Positions 9,126-17,656 of a stretch of DNA of 64,000 nt are shown piece after piece. The notes under the pieces were generated by a model, which was not told the origin of the DNA, made no database searches, and saw nothing but the letters and a program-made list of their open reading frames with translations. Origin of the DNA: CBDCBA01 sp965214125. Its GTDB lineage: Bacteria > Planctomycetota > Phycisphaerae > Tepidisphaerales > Tepidisphaeraceae. A program made the translations under genes and the position numbers. Location: assembly GCA_965214125.1 (NCBI GenBank), contig CBDCBA010000016.1:62001-126000 (forward strand). Reading direction: 5' to 3'. The stretch's first letter is position 1. Each line of letters begins with the position of its first letter.

Positions 9126-10394
9126 CTAGAACTGGTTGTCGTCTTCGTCGAAGAAGCGGTCGTCGCCGGTGCCGCCGTCGAAGGTGTCGAAGTCGAAGTC
9201 GCCGAACAGGTCGTCGTTGCCGGCCTCGCCGAACATGTCGTCGGCCTCGCCGTCGACGCTGTCGAGGATGTCATCGCCGTCGCCGCCGAAGAGGGTGTCG
9301 TCGCCAGCGTCGCCGAGCAGAATGTCGTCGTCGCGCGAGCCGTCGAGCACGTCGTCGCCGACGCCGCCGCGCAGCGAGTCGTCGCCGTCGTTGCCGACCA
9401 GCGTGTCGTCGCCGCGGTCGCCGAAGAGGTCGTCCTGGCCCGCGTCGCCGGTGAGGACGTCATCGCCCTCGTCGCCGAAGAGGGTGTCGTCGCCGGCGCC
9501 GCCCTCCATCGTGTCGTCGCCCTCGAAGCCGCTGAGCAGATCGCTGTCGCCGCCGCCGAAAAGGGAGTCGGCGAAGCGGCCACCGAGGATGTCGTCGCGA
9601 CCGCTGCCGCCCAGGGCAAAGAGCGGGCCGTCGTTCAGGTCCGTGCCGCCGCCGAGGTCTTCCTGGCCCTCCTCGAAGAAGCCGTAGAGGTCGTCGTCGC
9701 CGTCGTTGCCTTCGAGGAAGTCGGCGCCGTTGCCACCGTTGACGGTGTCGTCGCCACCGCCGGCCGTGACCTGGTCGTCGCCGTCGCCGGCGTAGAGCAG
9801 GTCGCTGCCGTCGCCGCCGAAGACGCGGTCAAAACCCTGGCCGCCGTCCATCAGGTCCTGGCCGTCGTGGCCCCAGAGCGAGTCGTTGCCGCCCTGGCCG
9901 CCCACGTCATCGTCGCCGCTTTCGCCGCGCAGGGAATCGTCGCCATTGCCCCCTTCGATCGTGTCGTCACCGGCACCGCCGAAGATCAGGTCGTCGCCGT
10001 CCTCGCCGAGGATGAAGTCGTCGCCGTCGCCGCCGTACAGGCTGTCATTCCCCGCGCCGCCGAACAGGTCGAGCTCGAACCCGCCGGCTTGGGTGAAGGA
10101 GTCGAAGAAGCCGAAGACGTCATCGCCCGCGCCCAACTCGGCGTTGACACGGTCGAATGAACCAAGGTCGAAGCTGCCGACGGCGTCGGCTTCGTTCACC
10201 GTGCCGTTCTCGGGGCGCTCGTCGAACACGAACAACTCCGTCCCGCCGGTCGACGGGGACAGCAGCGCCAGGAGCACCACGTCGTCGGCGCCGTCGCCGG
10301 TAATGAACAGGGTGCCGTCATCGACGCCAGCCGTCACGGCAAGCAGGCGGCGGGACTCGAGCGATTCGATCAGGGGGCGCGTCATGCCTCGCAA
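9126..10394 (-). CDS. RTX-type calcium-binding repeat protein with LEPR-like N-terminal motif
   Basis: The 422-residue acidic protein is mostly nonapeptide repeats of the GGxGxDxLx type, beginning at about residue 100. They are known to wrap into a calcium-binding beta-roll in exported proteins. The N-terminus (MTRPLIESLESRRLLA from an in-frame ATG at 10385) matches the LEPR-XLL motif that many large planctomycete surface proteins carry in place of a classical signal peptide. A 30-residue Gln/Glu/Gly segment near the middle (about residues 245-260) interrupts the repeats. No catalytic domain is seen. It is probably a secreted or cell-surface structural or adhesive protein. Confidence 0.8.
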   Translation of the reverse strand: MRGMTRPLIESLESRRLLAVTAGVDDGTLFITGDGADDVVLLALLSPSTGGTELFVFDERPENGTVNEADAVGSFDLGSFDRVNAELGAGDDVFGFFDSFTQAGGFELDLFGGAGNDSLYGGDGDDFILGEDGDDLIFGGAGDDTIEGGNGDDSLRGESGDDDVGGQGGNDSLWGHDGQDLMDGGQGFDRVFGGDGSDLLYAGDGDDQVTAGGGDDTVNGGNGADFLEGNDGDDDLYGFFEEGQEDLGGGTDLNDGPLFALGGSGRDDILGGRFADSLFGGGDSDLLSGFEGDDTMEGGAGDDTLFGDEGDDVLTGDAGQDDLFGDRGDDTLVGNDGDDSLRGGVGDDVLDGSRDDDILLGDAGDDTLFGGDGDDILDSVDGEADDMFGEAGNDDLFGDFDFDTFDGGTGDDRFFDEDDNQF

Positions 10395-10487
10395 GATACC
10401 CCAAACGCCTCAACGTTCGCACGGGGATTTGGTCGTTGAACGCAGTCCCGGTGTTCCTGAGAACGCGATGGAGAAGGCGCGTGCTCC

Positions 10488-10552
10488 TTAGCCGCCCCGC
10501 CTCGCGGGGCGCTCGGCGGGCATCTACGCGCCCCGCGAGGCGGGGCGGCTAA
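10488..10552. repeat. REP-like palindromic doublet, family 1 copy A
   Basis: Two perfect 25-nt inverted arms (10488-10512 and 10528-10552) begin TTAGCCGCCCCGCCT and flank a 15-nt spacer. Each arm is itself a hairpin (CCCCGC/GCGGGG). It lies between the RTX gene start and the LOG gene end. Copies B, C and D are at 12266, 33544 and 38796. Confidence 0.85.
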
Positions 10553-10618
10553 CGAGAACTCTTGGGAGACCACGCTTAATCCACGTAGGTGCAGCAACAT
10601 TGCAAGCGCGAGACGAAA

Positions 10619-11200
10619 TCACGACGCGCCTGCCGTGGCGACCGCGTCGAGTTCCCGCAGCGCCGCCTCCACCGAGTCGGCGACGTGAAGCTGTTCCCAC
10701 ACCTGCTTGCGCACGAACCCGTCGAGCGTGCCGCGGCGCAGCCATTCGAGCAGGGGGGCGTAATAGTCGTCGTGATTCAGGAGGATCACCGGCTTGTCGT
10801 GCTGGCGCAGGTGCCGGCCGACGAGGATTTCGAAGAACTCCTCGAGCGTGCCGATGCCGCCCGACAGGGTGACGAAGGCGTGGCCACGGCGTTCCATTTC
10901 GGCCTTGCGCTGGCGCATCGTGTCGACCATCACGAGCTCGTCGCAGTCGCGGTCGACCACGTCGCCGATGCCGCTGGCGGGGTCGTTCGCGAACAGGTGC
11001 GGCGTGACGCCGACCACGCGCCCGCCGGCGTCGCGGGCGGCCTGGGCCATCCGCCCCATCGGGCCGGGCCGATTGCCGCCGTAGACGAGCGTCCACCCGC
11101 GCTCGCCGACGCCGCGCCCAAAGGCACGGGCGGCCTCGAAGTGCGACTCGGGCACGCTGGCGCTGCTGGCAAACGCGGTGACGACGAAGGGCTCAGGCAT
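10619..11200 (-). CDS. LOG-family nucleotide phosphoribohydrolase (TIGR00730)
   Basis: Cytoplasmic hydrolase of the LOG/lysine-decarboxylase-like Rossmann family, which releases free base from nucleoside 5'-monophosphates (cytokinin-activating in plants, general nucleotide cleavage in bacteria). The motifs are YGGNRPGPMG near residue 39 and SGGIGTLEEFFEIL, corresponding to the usual PGGxGTxxE catalytic motif with Ser for Pro. The start at 11200 (MPEPFVV...) gives 193 residues, the normal length; an in-frame ATG at 11248 would add 16 odd residues. Substrate specificity cannot be told from sequence. Confidence 0.85.
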   Translation of the reverse strand: MPEPFVVTAFASSASVPESHFEAARAFGRGVGERGWTLVYGGNRPGPMGRMAQAARDAGGRVVGVTPHLFANDPASGIGDVVDRDCDELVMVDTMRQRKAEMERRGHAFVTLSGGIGTLEEFFEILVGRHLRQHDKPVILLNHDDYYAPLLEWLRRGTLDGFVRKQVWEQLHVADSVEAALRELDAVATAGAS

Positions 11201-11230
11201 CGCGGCCAATGTAGGGACGCTAAACGCAAC

Positions 11231-11260
11231 GCCGCCGCGACCTGGCAAGGTCGCGGCGGC
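11231..11260 (-). terminator. Strong GC hairpin after the 11304 gene
   Basis: A 12-bp perfect stem (GCCGCCGCGACC / GGTCGCGGCGGC) with a 6-nt loop sits 44 nt past the stop of the minus-strand gene at 11304. There is no clear T run, so it is an intrinsic-terminator candidate rather than a proven one. Confidence 0.5.
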
Positions 11261-11303
11261 GCTTCGTGATCTCAGCGAGTGAACGAGGGAGTCGACGGGC
11301 GGC

Positions 11304-12086
11304 TTACATGCCGTCGTCGTCCTCCTCCATCTCGTCCTCCATCTCGTTCATGTCTTCGTTCATGTCCTCGTCGCCCATCTCCTCCATGCCGCCGCCTTGC
11401 TGCTGCATGCCGCCCTGTTGCTGCATCATGGCCTGCATCATGCGTTGCTGGAGGGCCATCTCGGCGGCCTCGCGGGTCTGAATCGTGCCCGAGCGAATCT
11501 CGCCGGCGATCTCCTTCATCACCTTGCTCATCACTGGGATCATCTGCTTGGCCTGCTGCAGATCGGCGGCGCTGGCCTGGTTGACGTCGGCGGGAACTTC
11601 CACGAACCACTTGCCGTCGTTCTTGACGAGCGTCATCGGCTCGGGGCTGCTCTCCAGGGTGAGGGTGGCCTTGTCGCCTTCGATGGTCTCCTCAGCGGCG
11701 TCAATTTCGGCGGCGTCGGGAACGCCCTCCATGCCGCCGCCCATCGCCGGGCCATCCCCCTGTGGGCCGAACTTCTCCTCCATGGCCTTGTTGAGGTTGA
11801 CCATCGCCGACATCATCGGGGCGATGGTCTGCATCGTCTGGCGCGTCTCGTCGTCCTCGATGCTCATCAGCGAGAGCATGGCGTCAACGTTCTCTGCCTC
11901 GACGGCGCGGATAAAGCTCTTGGCGGTGGCCTTGGGCGAGCTTTGGTCGACGTTGACGTCCATGCCGGCGTTGCCGGGCTGGGAGCTCGGCGGGGCCATC
12001 TCCTGCATCTCCTGCGTCGCCTGGCCAAAGGCGGGGGCGGCGAGGCTCAGGGCGAGGGCGGCAGTCAGGAAGGGGGTCTTGGTCAC
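11304..12086 (-). CDS. Secreted protein with Met/Gln- and Glu/Asp-rich C-terminal tail
   Basis: I start it at GTG 12086 because this gives a short signal peptide (VTKTPFLTAALALSLAAPAFGQ); the in-frame ATG at 12155 would precede it with 23 residues. The product is about 260 residues. Residues around 50-190 resemble the NTF2-like snoaL/DUF4878 pattern (SPKATAKSFIRAVEAENVDA, then MTLVKNDGKWFVEVP), found in many exported planctomycete proteins. The tail is unusual: repeated MMQQQGGMQQQGG followed by a run of acidic residues ending EEDDDGM. This could bind metal cations, but that is inference. No enzyme motif is seen. Confidence 0.7.
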   Translation of the reverse strand: MTKTPFLTAALALSLAAPAFGQATQEMQEMAPPSSQPGNAGMDVNVDQSSPKATAKSFIRAVEAENVDAMLSLMSIEDDETRQTMQTIAPMMSAMVNLNKAMEEKFGPQGDGPAMGGGMEGVPDAAEIDAAEETIEGDKATLTLESSPEPMTLVKNDGKWFVEVPADVNQASAADLQQAKQMIPVMSKVMKEIAGEIRSGTIQTREAAEMALQQRMMQAMMQQQGGMQQQGGGMEEMGDEDMNEDMNEMEDEMEEDDDGM

Positions 12087-12265
12087 GGGGGTCTTTCGGT
12101 GCAAAACTGGGAAAAGTCGGCGTGCAGTGCCGCGTTGCGAGCAGCATACCGGCAACGGCCGCCGCGGCGGAAGGCAGACAATCGGCGGGGCGGGGGGTTA
12201 GGGGCGCGGCGGCGCGCGGGCGTCTGTTTGCACCGACTTCGCGCTTTCACCTGCAAGGGTTCCCG

Positions 12266-12334
12266 TTAGCCGCCCCGCCTTGCGGGGCGCGTCGATGCGA
12301 GCGCCCGAAGCGCCCCGCGAGGCGGGGCGGCTAA
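12266..12334. repeat. REP-like palindromic doublet, family 1 copy B
   Basis: Arms 12266-12290 and 12310-12334 match at 24 of 25 positions in inverse orientation, with a 19-nt spacer unlike those of the other copies. It lies in the otherwise featureless interval 12087-12350 between two same-strand genes. Confidence 0.85.
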
Positions 12335-12350
12335 CGCCGGATCGATGCTG

Positions 12351-13016
12351 CTACGGCGCGTCCGCCCGCGTCGCCGGTTGCGGATTGCCCATCCCCCCGA
12401 GAAGTCCCAGGAAGACCGAGGCGTTGTAGGCGTCGAGGGCGTCCTGGCGCGTAGCGAACTCGCCGGCGCGAACTCGCTCAGCCAGCCCGTTGAGTTGGGT
12501 ATTCATCGCATCTGCTCGTTCCAGATCGATTGTTTCGTCGGCGAATGGGCGTGGGTCCACGAACCACTGTCCGTTGTGCCGGCGCAGCACGAGCCGCACA
12601 TCGTCGGGGCCGACGTACGCGATGTCGCCAACAATTTCAACTAGATGATCGGGCGTACTCTTCTCCTCCCAGACGTCGAATGACAGTTCATTGAGCGGGG
12701 CGGGGAGAGGTGGAGAATCAAACCCTTCGTCGAACATGCGTTTCATCAACCCGTCGAGTCGGTGGAGCCCGCTGAGCAAGGCAAGATTTGGTCGGACTAT
12801 CTCACGCGGCGTCTGCTCGTCGAACATCATGAACTGCATTGGACCGTCGGGATCGCCGGTCTGGAACGCACGGCTGAACTGGACGGCCTGACTCAGCGGA
12901 TCGAGCAGTTTGCGACGCTGTCTATATTGCTGGTCCGTGGACCAAATGAACCACGCGCCGATGCCCAATACCGCGGACAGCACCAGCACGAGAAGATTGC
13001 GGTGGTGGATTTTCAT
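12351..13016 (-). CDS. Membrane-anchored protein of unknown function
   Basis: The 221-residue product starts with one membrane helix (about residues 7-25, LLVLVLSAVLGIGAWFIW) and continues as a soluble, probably periplasmic, domain. The segment GDIAYVGPDDVRLVLRRHNGQWFVDPRPF resembles the late strand of NTF2-like DUF4878 domains, the same pattern seen in the neighbouring secreted protein at 11304. The two may be distant relatives. No catalytic motif is visible. It ends in a Pro/Thr/Ala tail. A palindromic repeat lies immediately upstream of its start, where the promoter would be expected. Confidence 0.65.
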   Translation of the reverse strand: MKIHHRNLLVLVLSAVLGIGAWFIWSTDQQYRQRRKLLDPLSQAVQFSRAFQTGDPDGPMQFMMFDEQTPREIVRPNLALLSGLHRLDGLMKRMFDEGFDSPPLPAPLNELSFDVWEEKSTPDHLVEIVGDIAYVGPDDVRLVLRRHNGQWFVDPRPFADETIDLERADAMNTQLNGLAERVRAGEFATRQDALDAYNASVFLGLLGGMGNPQPATRADAP

Positions 13017-13023
13017 GGTTCGC

Positions 13024-13104
13024 GTCCAACCGCGACTCGTTTCGTAGCGGCTATGGAAGTTAAAGGTTCGTCTGTAGCCGCGACCCGGCGGGTTGCGGTC
13101 GGAC
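13024..13104. repeat. REP-like doublet, covarying GTAGC family
   Basis: The right arm (13074-13104) is GTAG followed by a nine-pair hairpin, CCGCGACCC / GGGTTGCGG. The left arm (from 13024) is its degenerate inverse. It sits directly before the start of the 12351 gene. Confidence 0.6.
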
Positions 13105-13139
13105 GTGCGCGTATAATCGCGATCTGTGGACGTCTCAAA

Positions 13140-14237
13140 CTAGTTCGACGGCTTCTCCAAATAGCCCTTCTCCCCGAAGTAGTCGATCGCCTCCTGCACG
13201 CCGGTGAAGACCTTCGTCGCCGTCTCGGTGATGAACGGGCTGGCGGTGCGCTTGGGCATCCAGACGACGTAAACCTCCTTGCCGCCCTCCCAGGCGTGGT
13301 GCAGCTCGCGCTCGACGCCACTGCTGAGGCCGGGGCCGCCGCCGGGGAGTTCGGGGACGAGGCTGACGATCATGTCGCTCTGGTCGATCATCTTGAAGTC
13401 GCGGGCGTAGATCTGCCCCTTGATGTCGGCGCTGATCTGGGCGACCTCGCTCGTCTTGAGCTCGACCGGCCCGTCGGCGGCGTCGACGGTGATCGTCTCG
13501 CGGCCTTCCGCCAACGCTTTCTCGGCCTCGGTGTGCAGGACGAACTCGTCCACGTCGGCCGGGTCGTAGCAGATAAAGTGCTCGTAAAGGGCCTCCTTGA
13601 ACCGCTCGATCTCCGCCAGCGTGTCGGGCAAATCCATCACGTGCGTCATCGGGAACGACGGGTAGACCTTCTTCCGCCACGGCTCGAAGAGCAGGCGGTA
13701 GACCGTCTCGGCCGTCAGCTTCTCGCGGCCGCGGGAAATCATCGTGAAGTGGCCGTGGCCTTTATGAATGTTGGCGAGGATCTCCGTCGCGAGCAGTTCC
13801 TCCTCCCGCCAGACCATGATGTCCTTCAGCGTGTGGCTCGTGGCCGAGTGGTCGCGGGCGAGGCGTTGGTGGACGCTTTCGGCGTTGTCGAGCAGCGTGA
13901 GGTACTGGTCGGCGTCGAACGCCTGCATCTGGTCGTAATCGAACGCGCTGAAGAGCCCGTGCCGCCAGCGGAAGGTGGCGTGGGTGTTGACCAGCACGTT
14001 CGGCTCGCGGTCGGCGATCCGCAGGATTTCCTTGAAAACGGCCCGGCGCAGCGTGTTGAGCCGGGTGATCGGCAGGTTCAGGATGCGGCCGCGCGGCACA
14101 TCGGGGGCCTCGTCGTACATCATGTCGCCGACGTTGCAGACGACCAGATCGTGGCCGTTCTGCTGGGCGTGGTGTTGGACGAGGTCGAGGTAGGGCTTCT
14201 TCTCGACGCCGACCTGCCCGGTGAAAATCGCTCGCAT
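13140..14237 (-). CDS. P-loop-like protein with C-terminal nucleoside deoxyribosyltransferase-like domain
   Basis: The 365-residue protein begins like an archaeal adenylate-kinase-type P-loop (MRAIFTGQVGVEKKPYLDL), but the Walker A is degenerate: the usual final GK[ST] reads EKK. A middle helical region follows (about residues 60-230). From about residue 265 the pattern IYARDFKMIDQSDMIVSL ... SSGVERELHHAWEGGKEVYV resembles the nucleoside 2-deoxyribosyltransferase/TIR-like fold, with an Asp-rich loop and a Glu after SGV. No known gene name fits. It follows the UVR-motif gene on the same strand. A nucleotide-binding or nucleotide-cleaving role is inference. Confidence 0.55.
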   Translation of the reverse strand: MRAIFTGQVGVEKKPYLDLVQHHAQQNGHDLVVCNVGDMMYDEAPDVPRGRILNLPITRLNTLRRAVFKEILRIADREPNVLVNTHATFRWRHGLFSAFDYDQMQAFDADQYLTLLDNAESVHQRLARDHSATSHTLKDIMVWREEELLATEILANIHKGHGHFTMISRGREKLTAETVYRLLFEPWRKKVYPSFPMTHVMDLPDTLAEIERFKEALYEHFICYDPADVDEFVLHTEAEKALAEGRETITVDAADGPVELKTSEVAQISADIKGQIYARDFKMIDQSDMIVSLVPELPGGGPGLSSGVERELHHAWEGGKEVYVVWMPKRTASPFITETATKVFTGVQEAIDYFGEKGYLEKPSN

Positions 14238-14270
14238 GTGCGCAGTCTAGCGGTGCCCGCTTCCAGTCAA

Positions 14271-14292
14271 CGCCGCAGCGGCCGCTGCGGCG
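14271..14292. terminator. Perfect 22-nt GC palindrome
   Basis: The perfect inverted repeat begins CGCCGCAGCGG and lies 21 nt past the stop of the UVR-motif gene. It could form an 8-10 bp hairpin in either strand's RNA. It has no T tract. Confidence 0.4.
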
Positions 14293-14312
14293 CGAGCGGA
14301 ACGACCGATCGG

Positions 14313-15215
14313 TTAGATTCGTCCGCCGAGGGCGCGGATTTCGTCGCGCAGGGTGACGGCGCGCTCGTAATTCTCGGCCGCGACGGCGGCGCGGAGCTCG
14401 CGGCGCAGGCGGCGCACGGGCGTGTCGGGCGTCTGGCGGCGCAGTTGGCGGTGGACGGTCTTGAGGGCCTTGACCTCCGCGCTGCCGGCGTACGCCTCGG
14501 CTCCGCCGCCGCAGGAGCGGTAGTGCCGCTTGAGGCGGCGCTGGGCGCTCTGGATGATCCGCCCGGCCCCCCGCGCATCGCCGGCCGCGTTGACGTCGGC
14601 GGCCTCGGCGCGGGCGCGCATCATGATCGCGTATGCAAACCACCGCCGCACCGCCGGCTCCGAGGCGGTGCCGGCGTATTCACGCAACAGTTCGAGCAAC
14701 TCCAGATGGTGCCGCGCGTCCGCCGCCACGCGTGGCCAGTCGCCGAGGATGAACCAGCCGAGGTAGCGCCGCGCGAACAGCCGCCCCTCGCGCTCCAATG
14801 CCGCGGCGTCGTCGGCCTCGATGCGGAAGCCGAACGTGCTGCCCCCATGCCGCCGGCGGAACTCGGCAAGCTGGTCGCGCACGAGGTCGAGCAGCGTCGG
14901 GAAGCGCGGCGAGATCCGGCGCCCGTCGGGCCGGCCCAGCACGTTCATCTGGAGCAGCCCGAGTTCGATGCGCATTTGCAGGCGCGGCAGGCCGTCGTCG
15001 CCGACGATCAGGCGGGCCGAGAGTTCGTCGGGGCCGACCGTCCAGGTGTCGAGCGGGGTTGTGATGTCCAAACTCGGCGGCGGCGTCTCGACGGCGGGGG
15101 CATCGCCGCCCGGCACCGGCGCGGCGGGGGGCGAGGCGCCGTCGGGCGAGACCGGGCTCGAGAGGTCGGCCGCGACGGGCGGAACGGCGTTGGCGGCGGG
15201 GCGACTGGCGGGCAT
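14313..15215 (-). CDS. UVR-motif protein of unknown function
   Basis: ATG 15215 is chosen because AAAGGAG lies at good spacing before it; an in-frame ATG 57 codons upstream lacks this. The 300-residue protein has a Pro/Ala-rich N-terminus, a central region (about residues 65-210) of unknown fold, and a C-terminal UVR motif (RRELRAAVAAENYERAVTL) about 25 residues long. The UVR motif is the helical hairpin that lets UvrB and UvrC meet, and it also occurs in McsA/ClpC-type adaptors. Here no nuclease, helicase or zinc domain accompanies it, so a role in protein-protein contact is all that can be said. Confidence 0.65.
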   Translation of the reverse strand: MPASRPAANAVPPVAADLSSPVSPDGASPPAAPVPGGDAPAVETPPPSLDITTPLDTWTVGPDELSARLIVGDDGLPRLQMRIELGLLQMNVLGRPDGRRISPRFPTLLDLVRDQLAEFRRRHGGSTFGFRIEADDAAALEREGRLFARRYLGWFILGDWPRVAADARHHLELLELLREYAGTASEPAVRRWFAYAIMMRARAEAADVNAAGDARGAGRIIQSAQRRLKRHYRSCGGGAEAYAGSAEVKALKTVHRQLRRQTPDTPVRRLRRELRAAVAAENYERAVTLRDEIRALGGRI

Positions 15216-15432
15216 GTCTCCGGCTCCTTTGTGGCGGGCGGGCGGTCCTTCTTGGGCCGATCCGAAGGGCGCTGCCTCGGCTCGATCCGGCTCGGCGGCG
15301 GCGATGCTACCGCTCGCCTCGCCGCCGCGCGCGGTTGAGTTTCGCGCGCAACATGTCGTGGAAACTACCCGAATTTTGGCCCACAATCTCTTCCGGCGCC
15401 GTCCGGTTTCCGCCGACGCCTACCGTGGTGCA

Positions 15433-16728
15433 ATGGCCCATCCGCCGCCACAAGATGCAGTGCCGCCGCCCGAAGCCAACGGCGGCGGACCCCTGCTTGT
15501 CCACCTGCGCCAGCGCGACCACGCCGACGCCGAGATCGACTGGTCCGCCTGGGGGACAACCCCCATCGTCTCCACCTTCGGGCACCCGCAGATCGAGTAC
15601 AGCGCCGTCCGCAAGGCGTGCGGCCTGATGCCCCGGCCCGAACGCGGGCTGGTTGAAGTGGTCGGCCGCGATCGCCACAGCTTCCTCAACAATCTGCTCA
15701 CGAACGGCCTCGTCGGCAAGGAGAGCAAGCAGCCCCTGCCGCCGGGCCACGGGTGCTATGCCTTCCTGCTGAACCTGAAGGGTCGCGTCGTCGCGGACGC
15801 GCGTGTGCTGGAGGTTCCCGGCCAGGACCGCCTGCTGCTCGATGTCGACCGCGCGACGGCGGCGATGCTCGTGGAGGTGCTGGACGGCTATCGTTTTGCC
15901 GAGAAGGTGAAGCTGGCGGACATCTCCGCCGATTGGCAGTCGCTCGCCCTGCACGGGCCGACGGCGCTCGACCTCCTCGCCCAAGCCGCCGACGGGCCGG
16001 TCGCCTTCGAGCCGACGCCGGCCGACTTTCCCGCGACCGCCGACGTTCCCGTGACGGTGGCGAAGTTCGGCGGGGTCGAGGCCGTCCTGTTTCGCGACGA
16101 CGTTTGCGGCACGGCGGGCGTTCACGTTTGGCTGCCAGCCGACCGCGTCGTCGGCGTCTGGGACGACCTCACAACGCGGTTCGGCGAAACGCTCGACGAC
16201 CGGCGTTTCGGCGAGCGTCGGCTGACGCCGCTGGGCTGGGCAATGTTCAACGCCTGCCGGATCGAGGCGGGCCGGCCGCTGCTGGGCGTCGACTTCGCCG
16301 CCGCGCCGCCGAGCCGGGCGGGCAAGTCGAAGGAGGAGCCGCCCAAGGGGGGCAGCCTGCCGGCCGAACTCGGGCCGCTGTTCGATCTGGGCGTGAGCGT
16401 CACGAGCGGCTGCTATCTCGGCCAGGAGGTCGTCGCCCGCATGCACGCCCGGCGGGTGTCGGCCAAGCAGATCGTCGGCATCCGCATGAACGACGACGCC
16501 CTGCCGACCGCCGGTGCCCCGGTTGAAGTTGGTGACGATGCCGTCGGCACCGTGACGAGCAGCACGCTGTCGCCGGTGTTGTCGGCCGCGTGCGTCTGCC
16601 TCGCGACGGTGAAGCGGCCTCACTTCGAGGTCGGCACGGAGGTGACGATTCCCGCCGAGGGTCGCCACGCGACGGGCAAGATCGTGGCGTTGCCGTTCCT
16701 GCTCGATTCGCCCGACGCGGCCCCTTGA
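15433..16728 (+). CDS. Folate-binding YgfZ/GcvT-like protein
   Basis: Product of 431 residues from ATG 15433. It carries the YgfZ signature near the C-terminus as SGCYLGQEVVAR (usually K-G-C-Y-x-G-Q-E; Lys is Ser here, Cys is kept), an aminomethyltransferase-like N-terminal domain (LPRPERGLVEVVGRDRHSFL pattern, LLTN) and a final beta-barrel. YgfZ-type proteins bind tetrahydrofolate and assist Fe-S enzyme maturation rather than glycine cleavage. A low-complexity Ser/Lys/Glu/Gly insert (SRAGKSKEEPPKGG) sits just before the signature. A 14-nt gap to the next gene suggests one transcript. Confidence 0.8.
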   Translation: MAHPPPQDAVPPPEANGGGPLLVHLRQRDHADAEIDWSAWGTTPIVSTFGHPQIEYSAVRKACGLMPRPERGLVEVVGRDRHSFLNNLLTNGLVGKESKQPLPPGHGCYAFLLNLKGRVVADARVLEVPGQDRLLLDVDRATAAMLVEVLDGYRFAEKVKLADISADWQSLALHGPTALDLLAQAADGPVAFEPTPADFPATADVPVTVAKFGGVEAVLFRDDVCGTAGVHVWLPADRVVGVWDDLTTRFGETLDDRRFGERRLTPLGWAMFNACRIEAGRPLLGVDFAAAPPSRAGKSKEEPPKGGSLPAELGPLFDLGVSVTSGCYLGQEVVARMHARRVSAKQIVGIRMNDDALPTAGAPVEVGDDAVGTVTSSTLSPVLSAACVCLATVKRPHFEVGTEVTIPAEGRHATGKIVALPFLLDSPDAAP

Positions 16729-16742
16729 GTTAGGGTGTCGCC

Positions 16743-17585
16743 ATGCGTCGCGTGTCGTGGTGGATCGTGGTGATGATCGGCGTCGCGAACGCCGCAACTG
16801 CTGCTGCGGCCGAGCCGGCAACGGCTCCCGCGACGCAACCGGCCACCCAGGCGACGACGCGGCCGAGGGCTGAGCCGACGTTAACCCGTCAGCCCTCGCC
16901 GCCGAAGGAGGCCCTGGCCGACCCGGACGTGACGCAGCCCGAGGGCCCGCACCGCATCGTCCGTCACGAGCCGACGTACGACGTGGTCCCGTTCGACGCC
17001 GCCGACCCGCCCACGCTGGACGAGCGCGACATCGAGCGATCCGCCCACACGGCGTGGAACTTCTACCACGACTCCTGGTGGTGGGTCACACCGCTGCGCT
17101 GGCACACCTCCGACGAGGGGCAATGGACCGTGCTGGTGCGGATCGACCAGGTTCACATGGAGCTTTGGCTGCACACGCGGCTCCACCTGCCGCCGGGCGG
17201 CGAGGAGCAGGCGGTCGCGTACGAGCAGGCGCGGTGGGAGATGGTCGAGCGGCACTACGCCACCGCCGACGACGGCGCCCGCCGCGCCTTGAGTCGCGTG
17301 ATCGGCCGCACCTTCGCCGGCTCGGGCGCCTCGTACGACGCGGCCGAAACCGAGGCGATCTCGGCCGCCAACGCGGTCTTCTCGCACCTCTACCTTCTCG
17401 CCACGCGCGACATCGCCCTCGAGTCGGAAATCCGCCTCGACACCATCACCGACTACGGCCTGAAGGACGGCGTCGACCTGAGCGCCTCGCAGGACGCCGC
17501 CATCGCCCTCGTCGCGTTCACCGACCTCTACGAGACGTACCGCCAACTCCTGCTCAGCCCGGCCGAGCAGGCGTTGCTGCCGTGA
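16743..17585 (+). CDS. Secreted or membrane-anchored protein of unknown function
   Basis: The 280-residue protein has a signal-like N-terminus (MRRVSWWIVVMIGVANAATAAAAE) followed by a long Pro/Thr/Ala linker to about residue 60. The folded part is tryptophan-rich (HDSWWWVTPLRW) and then helical, with EQARWEMVERHYATADD and ETEAISAANAVFSHLYLLA. I recognise no family. It lies 14 nt after the ygfZ-like gene and 71 nt before ppk2, all on the same strand. Confidence 0.65.
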   Translation: MRRVSWWIVVMIGVANAATAAAAEPATAPATQPATQATTRPRAEPTLTRQPSPPKEALADPDVTQPEGPHRIVRHEPTYDVVPFDAADPPTLDERDIERSAHTAWNFYHDSWWWVTPLRWHTSDEGQWTVLVRIDQVHMELWLHTRLHLPPGGEEQAVAYEQARWEMVERHYATADDGARRALSRVIGRTFAGSGASYDAAETEAISAANAVFSHLYLLATRDIALESEIRLDTITDYGLKDGVDLSASQDAAIALVAFTDLYETYRQLLLSPAEQALLP

Positions 17586-17656
17586 GGCGCGTCCGGCGGC
17601 GGAGGCGGCCAACCCGCGCGCTTCGCCATTGCCGCCGGATTGCTACGTTGACCGGT

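Noticed and set aside
9126..10394. Short repeated DNA pattern resembling a CRISPR-like array
   Set aside because: The periodicity is the 27-nt codon pattern of RTX nonapeptides in one open frame; there are no unique spacers or invariable repeats.
13112..13117. Perfect TATAAT box
   Set aside because: It is on the plus strand, pointing into the 3' end of a minus-strand gene, with no -35 element at suitable distance (TTGCGG is only 13 nt away). Probably chance.
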